Shown here one piece after another: positions 1 through 10,299 of a stretch of 64,000 nt of DNA. A model generated the notes under the pieces. That model saw only the letters and a list, made by a program, of their open reading frames with translations. It was not told where the DNA came from and made no database searches. Both the position numbers and the translations under genes were made by a program. Source of the DNA: Antilocapra americana (lineage: Eukaryota > Chordata > Mammalia > Artiodactyla > Antilocapridae); assembly GCA_007570785.1 (NCBI GenBank), contig ML660777.1:1319845-1383844 (forward strand), in the 5' to 3' direction. Each line of letters opens with the position of its first letter. Position 1 is the stretch's first letter.

Positions 1-59
1 AAAAAAAAAAAACTGCAAAAAAAAAAAAAAAATTGCAACTGTGAGCTAATTTCCAGGAA

Positions 60-230
60 ATAACAGGGGATTCAAATCCCAGCTACCCTGTTCACTATCT
101 GTGTGATTCCCATGTACACATTTAACTCTCCACTGTTAAATAGGGACAACACTGCTCAATGGTTACAAGGAGGAGACTGAGTAAGGTAAGTATAGGAAGG
201 GCCCTGCCCAGCACTGATTCAGTCCTTGTG
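60..230 (+). repeat. MIR SINE fragment
   Basis: The order of remembered MIR landmarks is preserved in diverged form: 'ttcaaatcccagct', a tract like the conserved 'tgtgtgacc' core, a 'gttaaatagggacaa' segment, and a gcccagcactg end. This is an ancient mammalian repeat. Confidence 0.55.
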
Positions 231-426
231 AACACCGCCTCTCTCTCCCCACTTGGTGACATCAGAAGTTGGAGTCAAGGATGGTGAAAAGGATGCAGAA
301 CAAGCCAGGTGGAAGAGGGAAAATGTTCCAAGGTAGAGAGTGGCAAATGAAAGCATGAAAGCAAGATGCTGGAAGATTAGGAATATGCACTGTCACTTTA
401 GTACAGTGGCCTCTTTTTTAAAAAAT

Positions 427-594
427 GATCATTTTATTTATTTATTTGGCTGTGCCAGGTCTTAGTTGCCACATCCAAACTCTTGGTTGTGACATTGGGA
501 TCTAGTTTCCTGAACAGGGATCCAGGGATGGAACTTGGGTCCCCTGCATTGGGAGCTCAGAGTCTTAGCCACTGGACCACCAGGGAAGTCCCCA
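427..594 (-). repeat. CHR-type SINE
   Basis: It opens with a T-rich tail (the reverse of the A-tail), has 'ggatcc..gaacttgggtcccctgcattgg' split by changes, and ends 'ccaccagggaagtccc', the reversed CHR head. The tRNA-derived head contains the pol III promoter. It lies in SASH1 intron 1. Confidence 0.8.
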
Positions 595-1591
595 GGGATC
601 TTTTCTGATAGCAAATCAAGGACCCCAGCCAGAATTATAAGGCTTAACTCTGTCTTTGGCAGATAATTGAAAACTGAGAGGTCTGAGCTCTGGCCCCTAC
701 TCTGCTGCCCCAAGCCCTCCCATTCCTATCTATCTAAATGAAGGAGTTGAGGGCTCATGTCCAGGGTCTCCCTTAGTCAGTGCCTCCTGATACATCACCC
801 TCCAATTTCTCTACTTATGTAAAAGCCATAGGCTTTCCACTGCCTAATAGGAACACAAAATCAAGATGAAGTCAGAATACTTGACACTAGGGCTGACGCT
901 CAGATTCCAAGACCTAAAATTAAGTCATCAGCTAAAGGACTTACCCTAAGAGGCCACCCAACAATGTGTAAATTACACACTGGTAGGTACAAAGGAGTTT
1001 GCATTTTAAAAGCCCCCTAGGGCTAAGGATCTCACAGGCCTCTTCCCTCCCTCACACTAAAATACAGAATGAAGGAGAGTCTTTTAAAGGAAGAGGACTT
1101 TAGTAAACAGCAAGATACAATAAACCTAGCAGATAACCTAAAGAGTTTATTTATTATATTTATTAACTTAAATAAACCTAATACACTTTTCTGTAGCCTG
1201 CATAGGAACTAGAAGAGGGGAAGGTGGTCTGTGTAGAGTTTGTCTACACAATGGATATTTTCTAAGCATTGCTAGGAAATGGGTGTAAATTGTAGGAACA
1301 CAGCAGGGAAATGTAAGGTTTGGGGGAGGTGCATCTTGCAGGATCTAGCAAACAATAGTCACTTACTAACTCCCTTCCTCTCCCTTCCCATCGAAGGAGA
1401 AGTTTTAAATGCCTGCTTCTTACAATTTTGGAGGAAAACTTTATGAATCATCACAATTTACCAAATGGATACTTGGGGCTGAAAATATGATCCACCTCTT
1501 CTAATAACCTCGACAATTTCTACTCTTAAAAAAAAAAAAAACCTAGGATCCCCCATCCCAAAAAAGAAAATGGAATGTTTTGTTTGTAACC

Positions 1592-1743
1592 AGGGCGACA
1601 GGATGAGATGGTTAGATGGCATCATCTACTCAATGGTCCTGAGTCAGTGCAAACTCCAGGAGGTGGTGAAGGACAGGGAAACCTGGTATGCTGCAGTCCA
1701 CGGGGTCTCAAAGAGTCAGACATTACTGAGCAACTGAATAACA
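1592..1743 (+). repeat. BovB LINE 3' end
   Basis: It starts 'cgacaggatgagatggtt', the usual BovB 3' segment, and continues through 'gacagggaaacctgg' and 'gtctcaaagagtcagac' to a 'gcaactgaataac' end. Only the terminal 150 bp remain and nothing is coding. It may be a Bov-A2-like derivative. Confidence 0.75.
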
Positions 1744-2515
1744 AGGGAGTAAAAATAAAAGTAAAACCCCCAGAGGATTCTAACTTGTTCTGTACATCTC
1801 AACAGAAGTCTAAGAACGTCCTTGTGAAAGGTGTCAGGTTTTGAAAACCCAAGCAGACCATATGTTGCCGAGTCAGAGAACAGAATAGAGTATTTCACTA
1901 GAAGACCACAGTTTAATTGCTCAGGGTTTACAAACATTTCCCAATTTGCCAATACGCTTTCAGTGAAAGCGCCAGGATTTGAATCTGTACGGCGGAACTG
2001 TCCAAGTGGTAGCTTCAGCATAAAGAGAATTTATTCTTCATAAAGGCACCCCACTATAGGCCAGGGCATGATTGTACAGAACTGTATTTTGAAGTGGCTC
2101 CTACATTTAAGACTACATGCTTTTTTCCTTTCTCACTCAATAAAATCATGTTCTCAGCAGCCAGTCAGTAAGTCCCAATCCCTGGAGGTAGAAAATTGAG
2201 TAAAATACATATCATGCCCTCTAGGGCTTCACAATTCATAGTAAGTAGGGGTTCTCTATTTATATATTCATTTGTTAGCATTTTATTCATGCCAGTACAC
2301 TCATTTTCATGCCATAAATTATACTATTACTTTTCTAAATAAGCATTTTGTTAACAACTATCTAAAAGCAACTAGTTGGTGCTGAACTGTGCAAGACTGA
2401 ATTAATTTGAATGTAAAATGTGCCCTAATGAAGTCAAACAACCACCCTGTTTTTACTGAGATCAATGCCTCTGGGTTAACACCCTCCCCTGGGTCAAAAC
2501 CAGCAAAATATACCA

Positions 2516-2553
2516 GGGGTCGGGGCTGGGGGGTTGGAGCTGGGGGTTGGGGG
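2516..2553 (+). other. G-quadruplex motif in intron 1
   Basis: G-runs of 4, 4, 6, 5 and 5 are separated by TC, CT, an 8-base segment and TT. It lies on the SASH1 template strand within intron 1, about 3.4 kb below exon 1. The sequence fits a quadruplex; function is unknown. Confidence 0.5.
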
Positions 2554-2786
2554 TAGGAGAAAGGGAGACAGATGGTGAGCGCTCCTTATTATACTGCCCC
2601 TTCTGGAAAGGGGAGCTGCGCTCATTCAATTAAAAACCCTAGTAGGCTTTGAAGTTCACATTTTTACACTAAGAAGAATCTAAAAAATAAAAATAGCAGC
2701 TGTGCTTAAAATCTGCTAAGTATGATGCTTGGATGTATAATTCCCCTTCTACCTGTACTCCCCTCCGAAGTTCTATAATAAAAAAA

Positions 2787-2960
2787 GTGAAAGTCACTCA
2801 GTCCTGTCTGACTCTTTGAGATTCTCCAGGCCAGAATACTGCAGCGAGTAGCCTTTCCTTTCTCCAGGGGATCTTCTCAACCCAGGAACTGAGCCCAGGG
2901 ATCGAACCCAGGTCTCCCACATTGCAGGCAGATTCTTCACCAGCTGAGCCACAAGGGAAG
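2787..2960 (-). repeat. Bov-tA SINE, first unit of a tandem pair
   Basis: In reverse it runs from the Bov-A body ('cagtcctgtctgactctttg') to the tRNA-like head ('attcttcaccagctgagcc'). It is followed without a gap by a second head-bearing unit. Confidence 0.85.
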
Positions 2961-3089
2961 GCCAAGAATACTGGAGTGGGTAGCCTATCCCTTCTCCAGT
3001 GGATCTTCCTGACCCAGAAATTGAACACAGGGATGCAGGGGTCTCCTGCATTGCAGGCAGATTCTTTATCAACTGAGCTATCAGGCAAA
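2961..3089 (-). repeat. Bov-tA SINE, second (shortened) unit of the pair
   Basis: This unit starts within the body ('gccaagaatactggagtggg') and ends with another reversed head ('ctttatcaactgagctatc'). Joined to the preceding unit it forms a head-body-head-body dimer, an arrangement also partly seen near 27409-27566. Confidence 0.8.
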
Positions 3090-3103
3090 AGAATCTTCCA
3101 AAT

Positions 3104-3306
3104 TTGTTGCTATTTAGTCACCAAGTCTTGTCCAACGCTACAGCGACCCCAAGGACTGTAGCCTGCCAGGCCCCTCTGTCCATGGTATTTCCCAGGCAAT
3201 AATACTCAAGTGGGTTTCCATTTCCTTCTCCAGGGGATCTTCCAGACCCAGGGATAGAACTTGAGTCTCCTGTGTCTCCTGCATTGGCAGGTGGATTCTT
3301 TACCCC
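3104..3306 (-). repeat. Bov-tA/Bov-A SINE
   Basis: It begins 'ttgttgctatttagtcacc' and runs through 'gactgtagcctgccagg' to the reversed head ending 'ggtggattctttacc'. It is the third SINE in a 520-bp cluster, all in one orientation. Confidence 0.85.
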
Positions 3307-4604
3307 AGGTCCACAAACTTTCAACCAAATGTAATCACATTTCTACCAAGTTGATCTGCAACAGTTAACTATGGAGCATCACGGCAACAGGCTCCTGACT
3401 GGCAGAGGTCAGAAACCTGGGGTGCAGTCTGATGTCACCTCTAACAAGGTGTTCATTGCTCAAGTCACTTGACCCGTCTAGGCAGAGAGACGATTGCAAA
3501 ATCCCATATTTTAAATACAAAATGAAGAATTTCAGCCTTTTATCTCTGAAGAACAAAGTCTGACGTCAGTTTTGTGTCATGATATATTTTTCCAAAGATA
3601 GTTTCTTATAAACACTTGGATGACAGCATCCTCAATACAGAATAAAGATCCTTTCCCCCTAGTAACTTCTCACAGGTCCTACAGAGGAGAGGTAAACTAT
3701 GTCCTCTGTGTCTGCCTTTTCCCTAAGGAACAATCTTGATGCCCAAGATTTAAAGGAAAAGATCTTATAAAAGATGGGAAAGCAGGAGTGAATATTACCT
3801 GTTGAGGACATTCATTATCATCTTTCAGCCTCACACCGAACTAAATATTAGCTCTGTAAGAAGCACATATTTTCTTTTCTCCTACATCGGCCTTTTGAAT
3901 AACAGGTTTGGGCTTTTTGAGCCCCACCCCGTCTTCTAACTCAGCCAAAGAACACTCTGCTTCGATTGACCCAACAGTGCTGGAATCTGCCAGGGAAGGG
4001 AGAGCCACTCTTCAGAAAGTGCTCCCTGCCACCCCCACCCCCAAACGACCCTGAGCCCACACTTCAGTATAAGTGAGCCCCTCCAAGTCTTCCCACCCCA
4101 GCCCACATCCTACTAAGAGATGCAAACCAATTTTCTCAGTGACTGAAAATTTAGAGACCTAAGCAAGAAATAACAAGATAAGCTTCTGCTGGATGAACTT
4201 TTAAAAACAATCTATCACCACAATTTTTATATACGTTCATTGAGTTTTCTGGAATTTCACTGAAGGCCTGTATTCATCAGTAATGTTCAGAAAATGCAAA
4301 CACCATAACTTGAAGTGTTTTTCAACATATATTTTTAAAATATTGGAGAACCCTGTGAGACAGCCCACACACACTCTATGGACTGTGTATTTCCCTGAAC
4401 AAATCTGCTTTCAAAAAAGAAGTAAAATATCAGAGAGTGAGAAGAGCAGGTAGAAATCTTTGACCAACCTTCCCTGGCTCTCTGCATAGGAATAATCATT
4501 AATACCAAAGGACACTTGAAGATGGAATAGCTCATTTTAGGACCTCTGGAAAGATGAGCCACAAGATTATTTGCAAGAAAAAAACAAATAGAGAGCTATT
4601 ACTT

Positions 4605-4765
4605 ATTGTTGTTCAGTTGCTCAATCGTATCCAACTCTTTGCGACCCCATGGACTGCAGCATGCCAGGCTTCCATGTCCTTCACTATTTCCCTGAGTTTG
4701 CTCACTCGTCCATTGAGTCCCAGATGCCATCTAACCATCTCATCCTCTGCAGCCCCCTTCTATTA
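4605..4765 (-). repeat. BovB LINE 3' end, antisense
   Basis: Sequence 'ttgttgttcagttgctcaat' through 'atgccatctaaccatctcat' is the reverse complement of the BovB 3' terminus. It is heavily 5'-truncated and non-coding. Confidence 0.8.
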
Positions 4766-4767
4766 AT

Positions 4768-4985
4768 ACTAGTATGCTGAGCACTAGCTATCTATCAACT
4801 TAGCTAAATCTCAGAAAATCTAAGAAGCAGATTTTCTTTCCTTCACTTTTCAGGTGATGAAACAGAACATCACTTCAGCTGGGTACCTTGGCCAAGATCA
4901 CGCAGTCATTCAGTCAGTGGGAGGGCTGAGATCTGAATCCAGGCTCACTCACTCCAAAGCCCAAGAGCTGTATTACTGTGGTAAA
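4768..4985 (-). repeat. MIR SINE, antisense
   Basis: The reversed MIR order is present: 'caggtgatgaaacagaac', 'ggtaccttggccaagatcac', 'gggctgagatctgaatcc', then an 'agagctgtattactg' end. It is a well preserved ancient copy in intron 1. Confidence 0.7.
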
Positions 4986-5924
4986 AATGGTTTCATCATT
5001 CCTAAAGAAGAGCTTCTTTCTACAAACTACACCTCCTTCTATTAAAAAAAAAAAAAAAACTCCAAGTAAATACAGAGCCTCTGCCAACTGGCTTCCACGA
5101 CAGCCAGTTCCAAACCTTTACATTGAAGTTGACTTTTTATACGTGGAGTGAGATGCCAGACTTACTTATGTGTGGAGTAAGATGCCTGATTACTACCCAT
5201 CTGATTCCAGTCTACCTGCCTCTCTACAGCTCCATCATAGTAAATCTAATTCCTCAAGGCACTGAACCCTGAACAAGTTAAAGCTTCATCTTCCATGCCT
5301 AAAAACTATTTTTCAGAAATTCTGCCAAATCCAGGGGCGGGTTTAGTTACTGGACATTTCAAAATACGTGACAATACAGATTTAGCAACATAAGCCCTAT
5401 TGTTTCTAGCCCCCAACACATAACAAATATGCTGTAATTCTACAAATTGAAAACTGCAGCGTATGTAAACTTGTTGTGGTTCTGAGCAAGGAGGTAATTG
5501 TTTTCCTCTCCTGCTCAGACAACAAATGGTGCAGAGATAAACATCAGTAAAATCAGCCTCTTCCCAAATCCAACTGTGAAACCACAGCAGCCAAACACGG
5601 TTTATTTACATCCAGTCTTTGAAAGACTCTTCCTCGGTCTTTTTCCACACCAACTTCTCAGCAGGTGTCCCAGATTACACTGTGCAACACCACACCCGAT
5701 GGTTTAAAACATCTATCTTTGATGTGATCTGTGGCTGGTTATTTTTTAATTAGGTTTTTGAAATCCTAAACCCTGTGGATTTAACCCCTTAAGAACGAGA
5801 GCCGGCGAAGGACGACCCCCAAGGGGTGGGCTGGCCGAGTCGGCGAGCGCGCAGGAACGCGAGGTCCCCAGAGGCTGCCCTGCTGCGGGGGACCCACGAC
5901 CCGCCCTCCCCGCGCCCTCAGGTA

Positions 5925-5930
5925 ACTCAC
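5925..5930 (-). other. SASH1: SASH1 exon 1 splice donor
   Basis: On the minus strand the exon ends CTG and is followed at once by GTGAGT, a near-perfect donor. The conserved SASH1 protein diverges exactly here: beyond GIL the genomic frame reads VSYLRA, which is intronic, whereas SASH1 continues with Asp-Gly. That fixes the boundary at 5931/5930 and the intron phase at 0. Confidence 0.9.
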
Positions 5931-6059
5931 CAGGATGCCCATCACGTCGGTCCAGAGCCGGGAGAACGCCTCGGACCTGCCCGCGCCCACCTCGGGCTCC
6001 GACGCGGGCTCGGGCTCCGGCTCGGGCGCCGCACCGGCGGCTCCCGCGTCCTCCTCCAT
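5931..6059 (-). CDS. SASH1: SASH1 coding exon 1 (N-terminal 43 codons)
   Basis: This exon reads [18 protein letters not shown], then an acidic Glu/Pro stretch, and ends [12 protein letters not shown] recognise it as the N-terminus of SASH1: human SASH1 also opens MEEDAGAA, has a Glu/Pro-rich linker, and continues [15 protein letters not shown]1 is a scaffold and candidate tumour suppressor with an SLY domain, an SH3 domain and two SAM domains; it acts in TLR4/TRAF6 signalling, cell adhesion and melanocyte pigment regulation. None of those domains is in this exon. The ATG (6059-6057) has G at -3 and G at +4, a strong initiation context, and is the only in-frame ATG in this open stretch. The exon ends in phase 0 at a GTGAGT donor. 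The linker differs from human and carries four Glu-Pro repeats. Exon 2 lies outside the window, beyond position 1. Confidence 0.93.
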
Positions 6060-6119
6060 GGCCGGGTCCCGGGGGCGCCCTGGCCCCGCAGCCGCGCGCG
6101 CCGGGCCCCGGGAGCCGGT

Positions 6120-6133
6120 CCCCGCCCGCCGCG
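6120..6133 (-). promoter_or_regulatory. GC-box cluster (SP/KLF-type) in the SASH1 5' flank
   Basis: The plus strand reads ccccgcccgccgcg, giving overlapping GGGCGGGG-type boxes on the minus strand about 60-75 bp upstream of the ATG. Such boxes bind SP/KLF factors in CpG-island promoters. Binding here is inferred from the motif only. Confidence 0.45.
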
Positions 6134-6683
6134 TCACCACCGAGCCGCGCCCCCGCGCCGCATCCCCCGCGGCCCCGGCCTCCGACCCGGCGGGGGCCCC
6201 TGGGGCAGGCGGCCGCTCCTCGGCTCTAGGTGGCGGCGGGCCGCGCGACTGACAAGTCCGGAAACTTTCCCAGCCCGGGCTCGGCTCGGCGGCCGGGCAG
6301 CAGGAGGCAAAGTTCGCACCACTGAGTTTCCCGGCGGGGAACTCTGGCGGCCCCAGAAGCGATGCACGCCGCTGCAAAGGGGCCTCTTCCTGCGGCCGGG
6401 ACCGACAAACTGGGCACGCGACCCAGTGCTTCCAGCACGTCTGGGCAGGGCCCCGCCGGCCGACCGCGCCGCCTCGGGAACTTGGAGGGAACTCCCCGGC
6501 CCCCTCTCTTCAAAATGAGCTCTTCCAGCTCCACATGACTCTCTCCCCTCGACGCTAAAGAAAGCGTTTAGCAACAAAAGGTGCTCTGATGTCAGGCTCT
6601 TTGCATGGAAATGAGCCACAGACAGGAGAACAAATCGCCTGTTGAAAGAGCGACCGCCTGCAGCCTCCCGCCTGCACAAGTTT

Positions 6684-6688
6684 CCAAT
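6684..6688 (+). promoter_or_regulatory. Possible CCAAT box
   Basis: A CCAAT pentamer sits near the upstream edge of the CpG island, about 625 bp from the ATG. NF-Y works in either orientation. The motif is short, so chance occurrence is quite possible. Confidence 0.25.
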
Positions 6689-7039
6689 CACGCCAGTCAC
6701 CGCCGCAGTCTTGGTCCCAGAAACTCGAGAAAGTTAATCTTTAAGTGAGCCCTACCCAAGAGTTCCCAAGCAGTGAGTGTCACAGCGCACACCTCGCCCC
6801 TCCTGAAGTCCAGCGACCTCAGGAATTACAACTCTCTGCCTCTGGCAGCCGAGACTTGGACAAACAAGTGTGAAAACTTGGGCACGAGCCATTGTTTGAC
6901 TCGTGTTTATTATGTTTATTACGAGTGGGGACATTTTGGTTCCCGGGTGCCGGCAATGCCCTGCATTGCTAGGGGTTTCAGCTCTTTAGCGGAAATGCGC
7001 CTGGGGTTTTAATGGTTTCTTTAATGTAAGGACCTGCGT

Positions 7040-7069
7040 GGGGTGGGCGAGGGGGTGGGGGTGGGGGGG
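7040..7069 (+). promoter_or_regulatory. G-quadruplex motif upstream of the SASH1 island
   Basis: Four G-runs of 4, 3, 5 and 5 bases, then a run of 7, are separated by loops of 1-3 bases. This satisfies the classic G3+N1-7 quadruplex rule with unusually short loops. It lies about 1 kb upstream of the SASH1 ATG, on the strand opposite to the SASH1 coding strand. Promoter-proximal quadruplexes are common, but function here is unproven. Confidence 0.6.
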
Positions 7070-7398
7070 CGGATTTTCAAAAGGAAGTGCTACGGTTGTA
7101 ACCAGTGAGCCAGCCCACGTGGGGCCCCGTGTGTGTTTTTCTAAGGACAAAATCTATGACGGATTTATTTTATGAGGGAAATAGCCCTATAGAGGTGTTT
7201 CTCCTTCTGTGATTGTTTCTTTAAAAACCACTCAGCTTTCCCTGGGAGATGACGATCCACATTGGATTGGGTGATTGATCACTTCATGAAGCAGTTCAGC
7301 AACCACAAGGAATCGCCTCTCTGTTAAAGGACTGAGTGCTTCAAAAACCCAAGTGAGATGCCCCACGGAGAGAGCCCTCCCTGGGGCACCTCCCTAGT

Positions 7399-7424
7399 GT
7401 TTTTGTTTTTGTTTTTGTTTTTTT
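7399..7424. repeat. (TTTTTG)n simple repeat
   Basis: Four to five copies of a T5G unit in the SASH1 upstream flank. Confidence 0.8.
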
Positions 7425-7932
7425 CCTTCTGGGTCCACATAAAAGGAAAGGCAAAAGAGCAAGTCCTTGAAATCCCTTCCCTAAAGCATTAATTACCAAA
7501 ATCCAATAAATGAAGAGCCTTTAGAGGAAAGCTCAAAATTGGAAGAAATAAAAAAACTTTTCCAAAGGTAATTAAATTTATAAGCATAATCCCTGATGAC
7601 AATATTTTTGAAAGAAAAGCAAAAGAATGAGAAAGCTCTCCCTTGATAGTCAGAAGGCCCTGTGCTGAAGTGGAGTGCTGAGCAGAGTCAGTATGACCCG
7701 GCCTGGTGCTTTCCTGGGCTGATGCTGGTGCCAGATGCATGTTCTAAAATTCTAGGAATCCAAATAAATTCATTAAAGTAGTGCTGGGCCTTTTTAAAAT
7801 TATCATCAACATTATCACCTCTATAAAGACATGAAAATAAGTAAATGATGAAAAAAGGTTTAAAAAGTGTTGAGTTGATTTTGCATATATTGAAGAATTT
7901 CAATGTCTTAGCCATACGGTACCTTACTTAAT

Positions 7933-8143
7933 GGGCTTCCTTGGTGGCTTCCCTGGTAAAGAATCCACCTGCCAATGCAGGAGACTGGGGTTTGATCCTT
8001 GGGTCGGTTAGATCCCCTGGAGTAGGAAACAGCTACCCACTTCAGAATTCTTGCCTGGGAAATGCCATAAACAGAGGAGCCTGATGGGCTGCAGTCCATG
8101 TGGTTGCAAAGAGTCAGACATGACTTAGTGACTAAACAACAAC
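7933..8143 (+). repeat. Bov-tA SINE, full length
   Basis: It starts with the head 'gggcttccttggtggc', has a B-box-like 'ggtttgatcc', continues through the Bov-A body 'cagacatgacttagtgac', and ends in an 'aaacaacaaca' tail. Confidence 0.9.
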
Positions 8144-8934
8144 ATCTTACTCAATCCAAAACAATACAAAGGACAGTGCTGCTTCTACTGGGCTGCATAA
8201 ACACACTATGGCAAGGGACTGAGCATGAAGCCAAACAAGAAGGATGGGGGAAGCATGAGTTTCCAGTGCCAAGCATGAGTCTTTCTTCCTGAATCATCAG
8301 AGGACCTGAGGGCAAAGCAATGAACTTTTCTGCATTTCTATTTCCCCATCCTAGATGAAGCAAGGTCACACTAATTGCCCCCTGCCTCCTCAGAGGTGAT
8401 ATTACATTGCAGGGCCATCTAAAGATAGGTACTATTTAGCAACAACACAAACACATCTCAATATAATTAAATTTTAGCCATCATTTTGGCAATCAGAGAA
8501 TCAAGCTACCCTAGACATTTGAGGTCCTTTTCCTGGTGCTGCCTAATAAATGGATAAGGAAATAAATAATACATTTGAGGAGAAATGTTGGTACCTGTAA
8601 TTTTGCTGTCTGTACATAAATATGAAATTCTGAGCAGTCATTTTTCTTCTTATAGAACACAGTTTTTATGACATTTGAAAAATGAAGCCGAACCTTTTCA
8701 CAGATCGACTTCATGAAGCTTCTACTCAAACTGATTCTGATAGCTTCTCCCAAGTTGAGCCTTTTCTCCATGGTCAGTTCTTCCAAAAAAATTCCTTCAA
8801 GGGCTTTTTAAAAAAATATAAAGAATAATCAGCAACATTATGATCATGATCATATTATTTCAGAGTCCTCTAGGGTACCATTCACAAAGAGCTTTTTATA
8901 ATGGAATTATACCCCCATGAGGGTGGGAAAAGGC
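8144..8934. other. Unique intergenic DNA
   Basis: AT-rich sequence with no recognised repeat, RNA gene or exon. Confidence 0.5.
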
Positions 8935-9085
8935 CTTTAAGATGATCTAGATCAAATCCTTCATACTGAAGATGAAGAAATGGGCTCTGGAGAACTTGAA
9001 TGATCACTCCAAGTGAACACAGGGACATGGAGCAGACTCAAAGTCAGATGACTTCAGTCCTTTTAAAAATTCTTTCATCTACACT
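8935..9085 (-). repeat. MIR-family SINE, antisense
   Basis: 'gaagatgaagaaatgggctc', 'actccaagtgaacacaggga' and 'agatgacttcagtcc' follow the order of reversed MIR/MIR3 landmarks. It is diverged; the subfamily is not resolved. Confidence 0.55.
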
Positions 9086-9162
9086 GTAATGTATTTGATT
9101 CCCACAAAGCTATGTAAGGTGGGCAAGTGTAGATTCGCCACTGAAGATGTGATAGGGACAGT

Positions 9163-9288
9163 ATCCACCAACTCAATGGACATGAGTCTGAGCAGGCTCC
9201 AGGAGTTACTGATGGACAGGGAAGCCTGGTGTGCTGCAGTCCTTGGGGTCGCAAAAAGTTGGACACAACTGAGTGACTGAACTGAACA
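9163..9288 (+). repeat. BovB LINE 3' end
   Basis: 'actcaatggacatgagtctg' through 'gatggacagggaagcctgg' to 'gagtgactgaactgaaca' is the terminal BovB segment, with no coding part. Confidence 0.85.
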
Positions 9289-9555
9289 CATAGGAATCCT
9301 ATTGTCCCTCCATCAAGGCTCTCCCTCATCCAGCTCACTGGAATTGTCATGACATCGGTAAGTGAATTCCAAGGACAGAAAGGGACCTAGAAGAGGATTT
9401 TCTAGACATCTAGTAGAGACCCAAAAGTTGACTGAGATCAGTTCTCTGCCTTTGGATAAACATTTATTGCAATGAAATATTAGAATACATTCAATGAAAG
9501 TAAATAGTGGAAATACACCGATCTCAATAAGTGTCATTTCTTGGAAAATTAGTCT

Positions 9556-9759
9556 CAGTTGTTGTTTAATCGCTAAGTCGCGTCTGACTCTTTTGCAATC
9601 ATATGGACTGTAGCTTGCCAGGTTTCTCTGTCCATAGGGTTTTCCAGGCAAGAACACTGCCATTTCCTTCTCCAGGCAAATTTCCCAACCCAGGGATCAA
9701 ATCCGAGTCTCCAACATTGTCAGGCGGATTCTCTACCACTGAGCCACTTGGGAAGCCCA
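9556..9759 (-). repeat. Bov-tA SINE
   Basis: It begins 'agttgttgtttaatcgctaa' and ends with the reversed head 'ccactgagccacttgggaag'. It lacks part of the mid-body compared with neighbouring copies. Confidence 0.85.
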
Positions 9760-9989
9760 AATCTCAGTCATACAGCTATACAATACATGGAGCACAGAAG
9801 TCCATACATACACACATACACATATAAACGCACATACTGGATTGCTTTGTGAAAAAGTGGTTCTGACTATGTGGCAGGATTACAAATTTAAAAGCCAGTA
9901 GTCTAGAAGTTACAAGGTGTTACCTGCAGCCTGTTTAGGACACCCTCTTTTCTTCCCCATGATTTTGATTTGGATCCTCAACTAGCAAT

Positions 9990-10283
9990 TTTTAAAATTT
10001 TTATTTATTTTTATTTTTGGCTGCCCTGCGTCTCCACTGCTGCGTGCAGGCTTTCTCTTTTTGTGGCAAGTGGGGGCTACTTTCTTGTTGCTGTGCTTGG
10101 GCTTCTCACTGCAGTCGCTTCTCTTGTTGCAGAGCACAGGTTCTAGGTGCATCAGCTTCAACAGTTTCGACATATGGCCTTAGTTGCCCTGCAGAGTGTA
10201 GGATCTTCGCGGACTAGAGACCAAACCCATGTTCCCTGCAATGGCAGGCAGATTCTTAACCACTGGACCACCAGGGAAGTCCT
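9990..10283 (-). repeat. CHR-type SINE, long form
   Basis: A T-rich tail, a GC-richer middle ('tctccactgctgcgtgcagg'), then the reversed head 'ccactggaccaccagggaag'. At about 290 bp it is the long CHR form, as at 59565-59864 and 62930-63202. Confidence 0.8.
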
Positions 10284-10299
10284 AGGACATGATGCCTGG

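Larger units (their letters stand above)
1..5924 (-). other. SASH1: SASH1 intron 1, proximal part
   Basis: Everything below the exon 1 donor is the 5' part of intron 1; its acceptor lies beyond the window. Besides the repeats listed separately, the stretches 595-1590, 1745-2515, 2555-2785, 3310-4600 and 5060-5790 look like unique non-coding DNA. I see no plausible alternative exon. The very first bases are an A-rich tract. Confidence 0.8.
5790..6720 (-). promoter_or_regulatory. SASH1: CpG-island promoter and 5' UTR of SASH1
   Basis: CpG is frequent throughout this block and rare on both sides, the normal signature of an unmethylated mammalian promoter. It has no repeats. There are several GC boxes, a possible CCAAT box near 6684 and no obvious TATA box close to the ATG, which fits a dispersed CpG promoter. 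The transcription start cannot be placed by eye; the 5' UTR must lie above 6059. If transcription starts above 6536, the transcript would contain an 8-codon upstream ORF (6536 down to 6510). Long open frames on both strands here are by-products of the GC richness. Confidence 0.85.
6721..7932. other. Unique SASH1 proximal upstream DNA
   Basis: No transposable element is recognised in these 1.2 kb. The block retains some CpG to about 7050, holds the quadruplex motif listed separately, then turns AT-rich. This is the natural place for proximal SASH1 control elements. No open frame looks coding. Confidence 0.55.

Noticed and set aside
3424..3560. MIR-like text in intron 1
   Set aside because: Only one short segment ('caagtcacttgaccc') resembles MIR; too little to call.
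6060..6377. Possible N-terminal extension of SASH1 above the ATG
   Set aside because: The frame stays open but the apparent start at 6377 is TTG, with no in-frame ATG before MEED. The conserved protein begins at 6059 in a strong context.
5826..6518. 230-codon plus-strand frame (and others) across the CpG island
   Set aside because: Antisense by-products of GC-rich, stop-poor DNA opposite SASH1 exon 1; Arg/Gly/Pro/Ala-rich with no domain.
7933..8143. tRNA genes suggested by A/B-box-like sequences
   Set aside because: All such motifs fall in Bov-tA or CHR heads, which are tRNA-derived SINE promoters and do not fold as intact tRNA.
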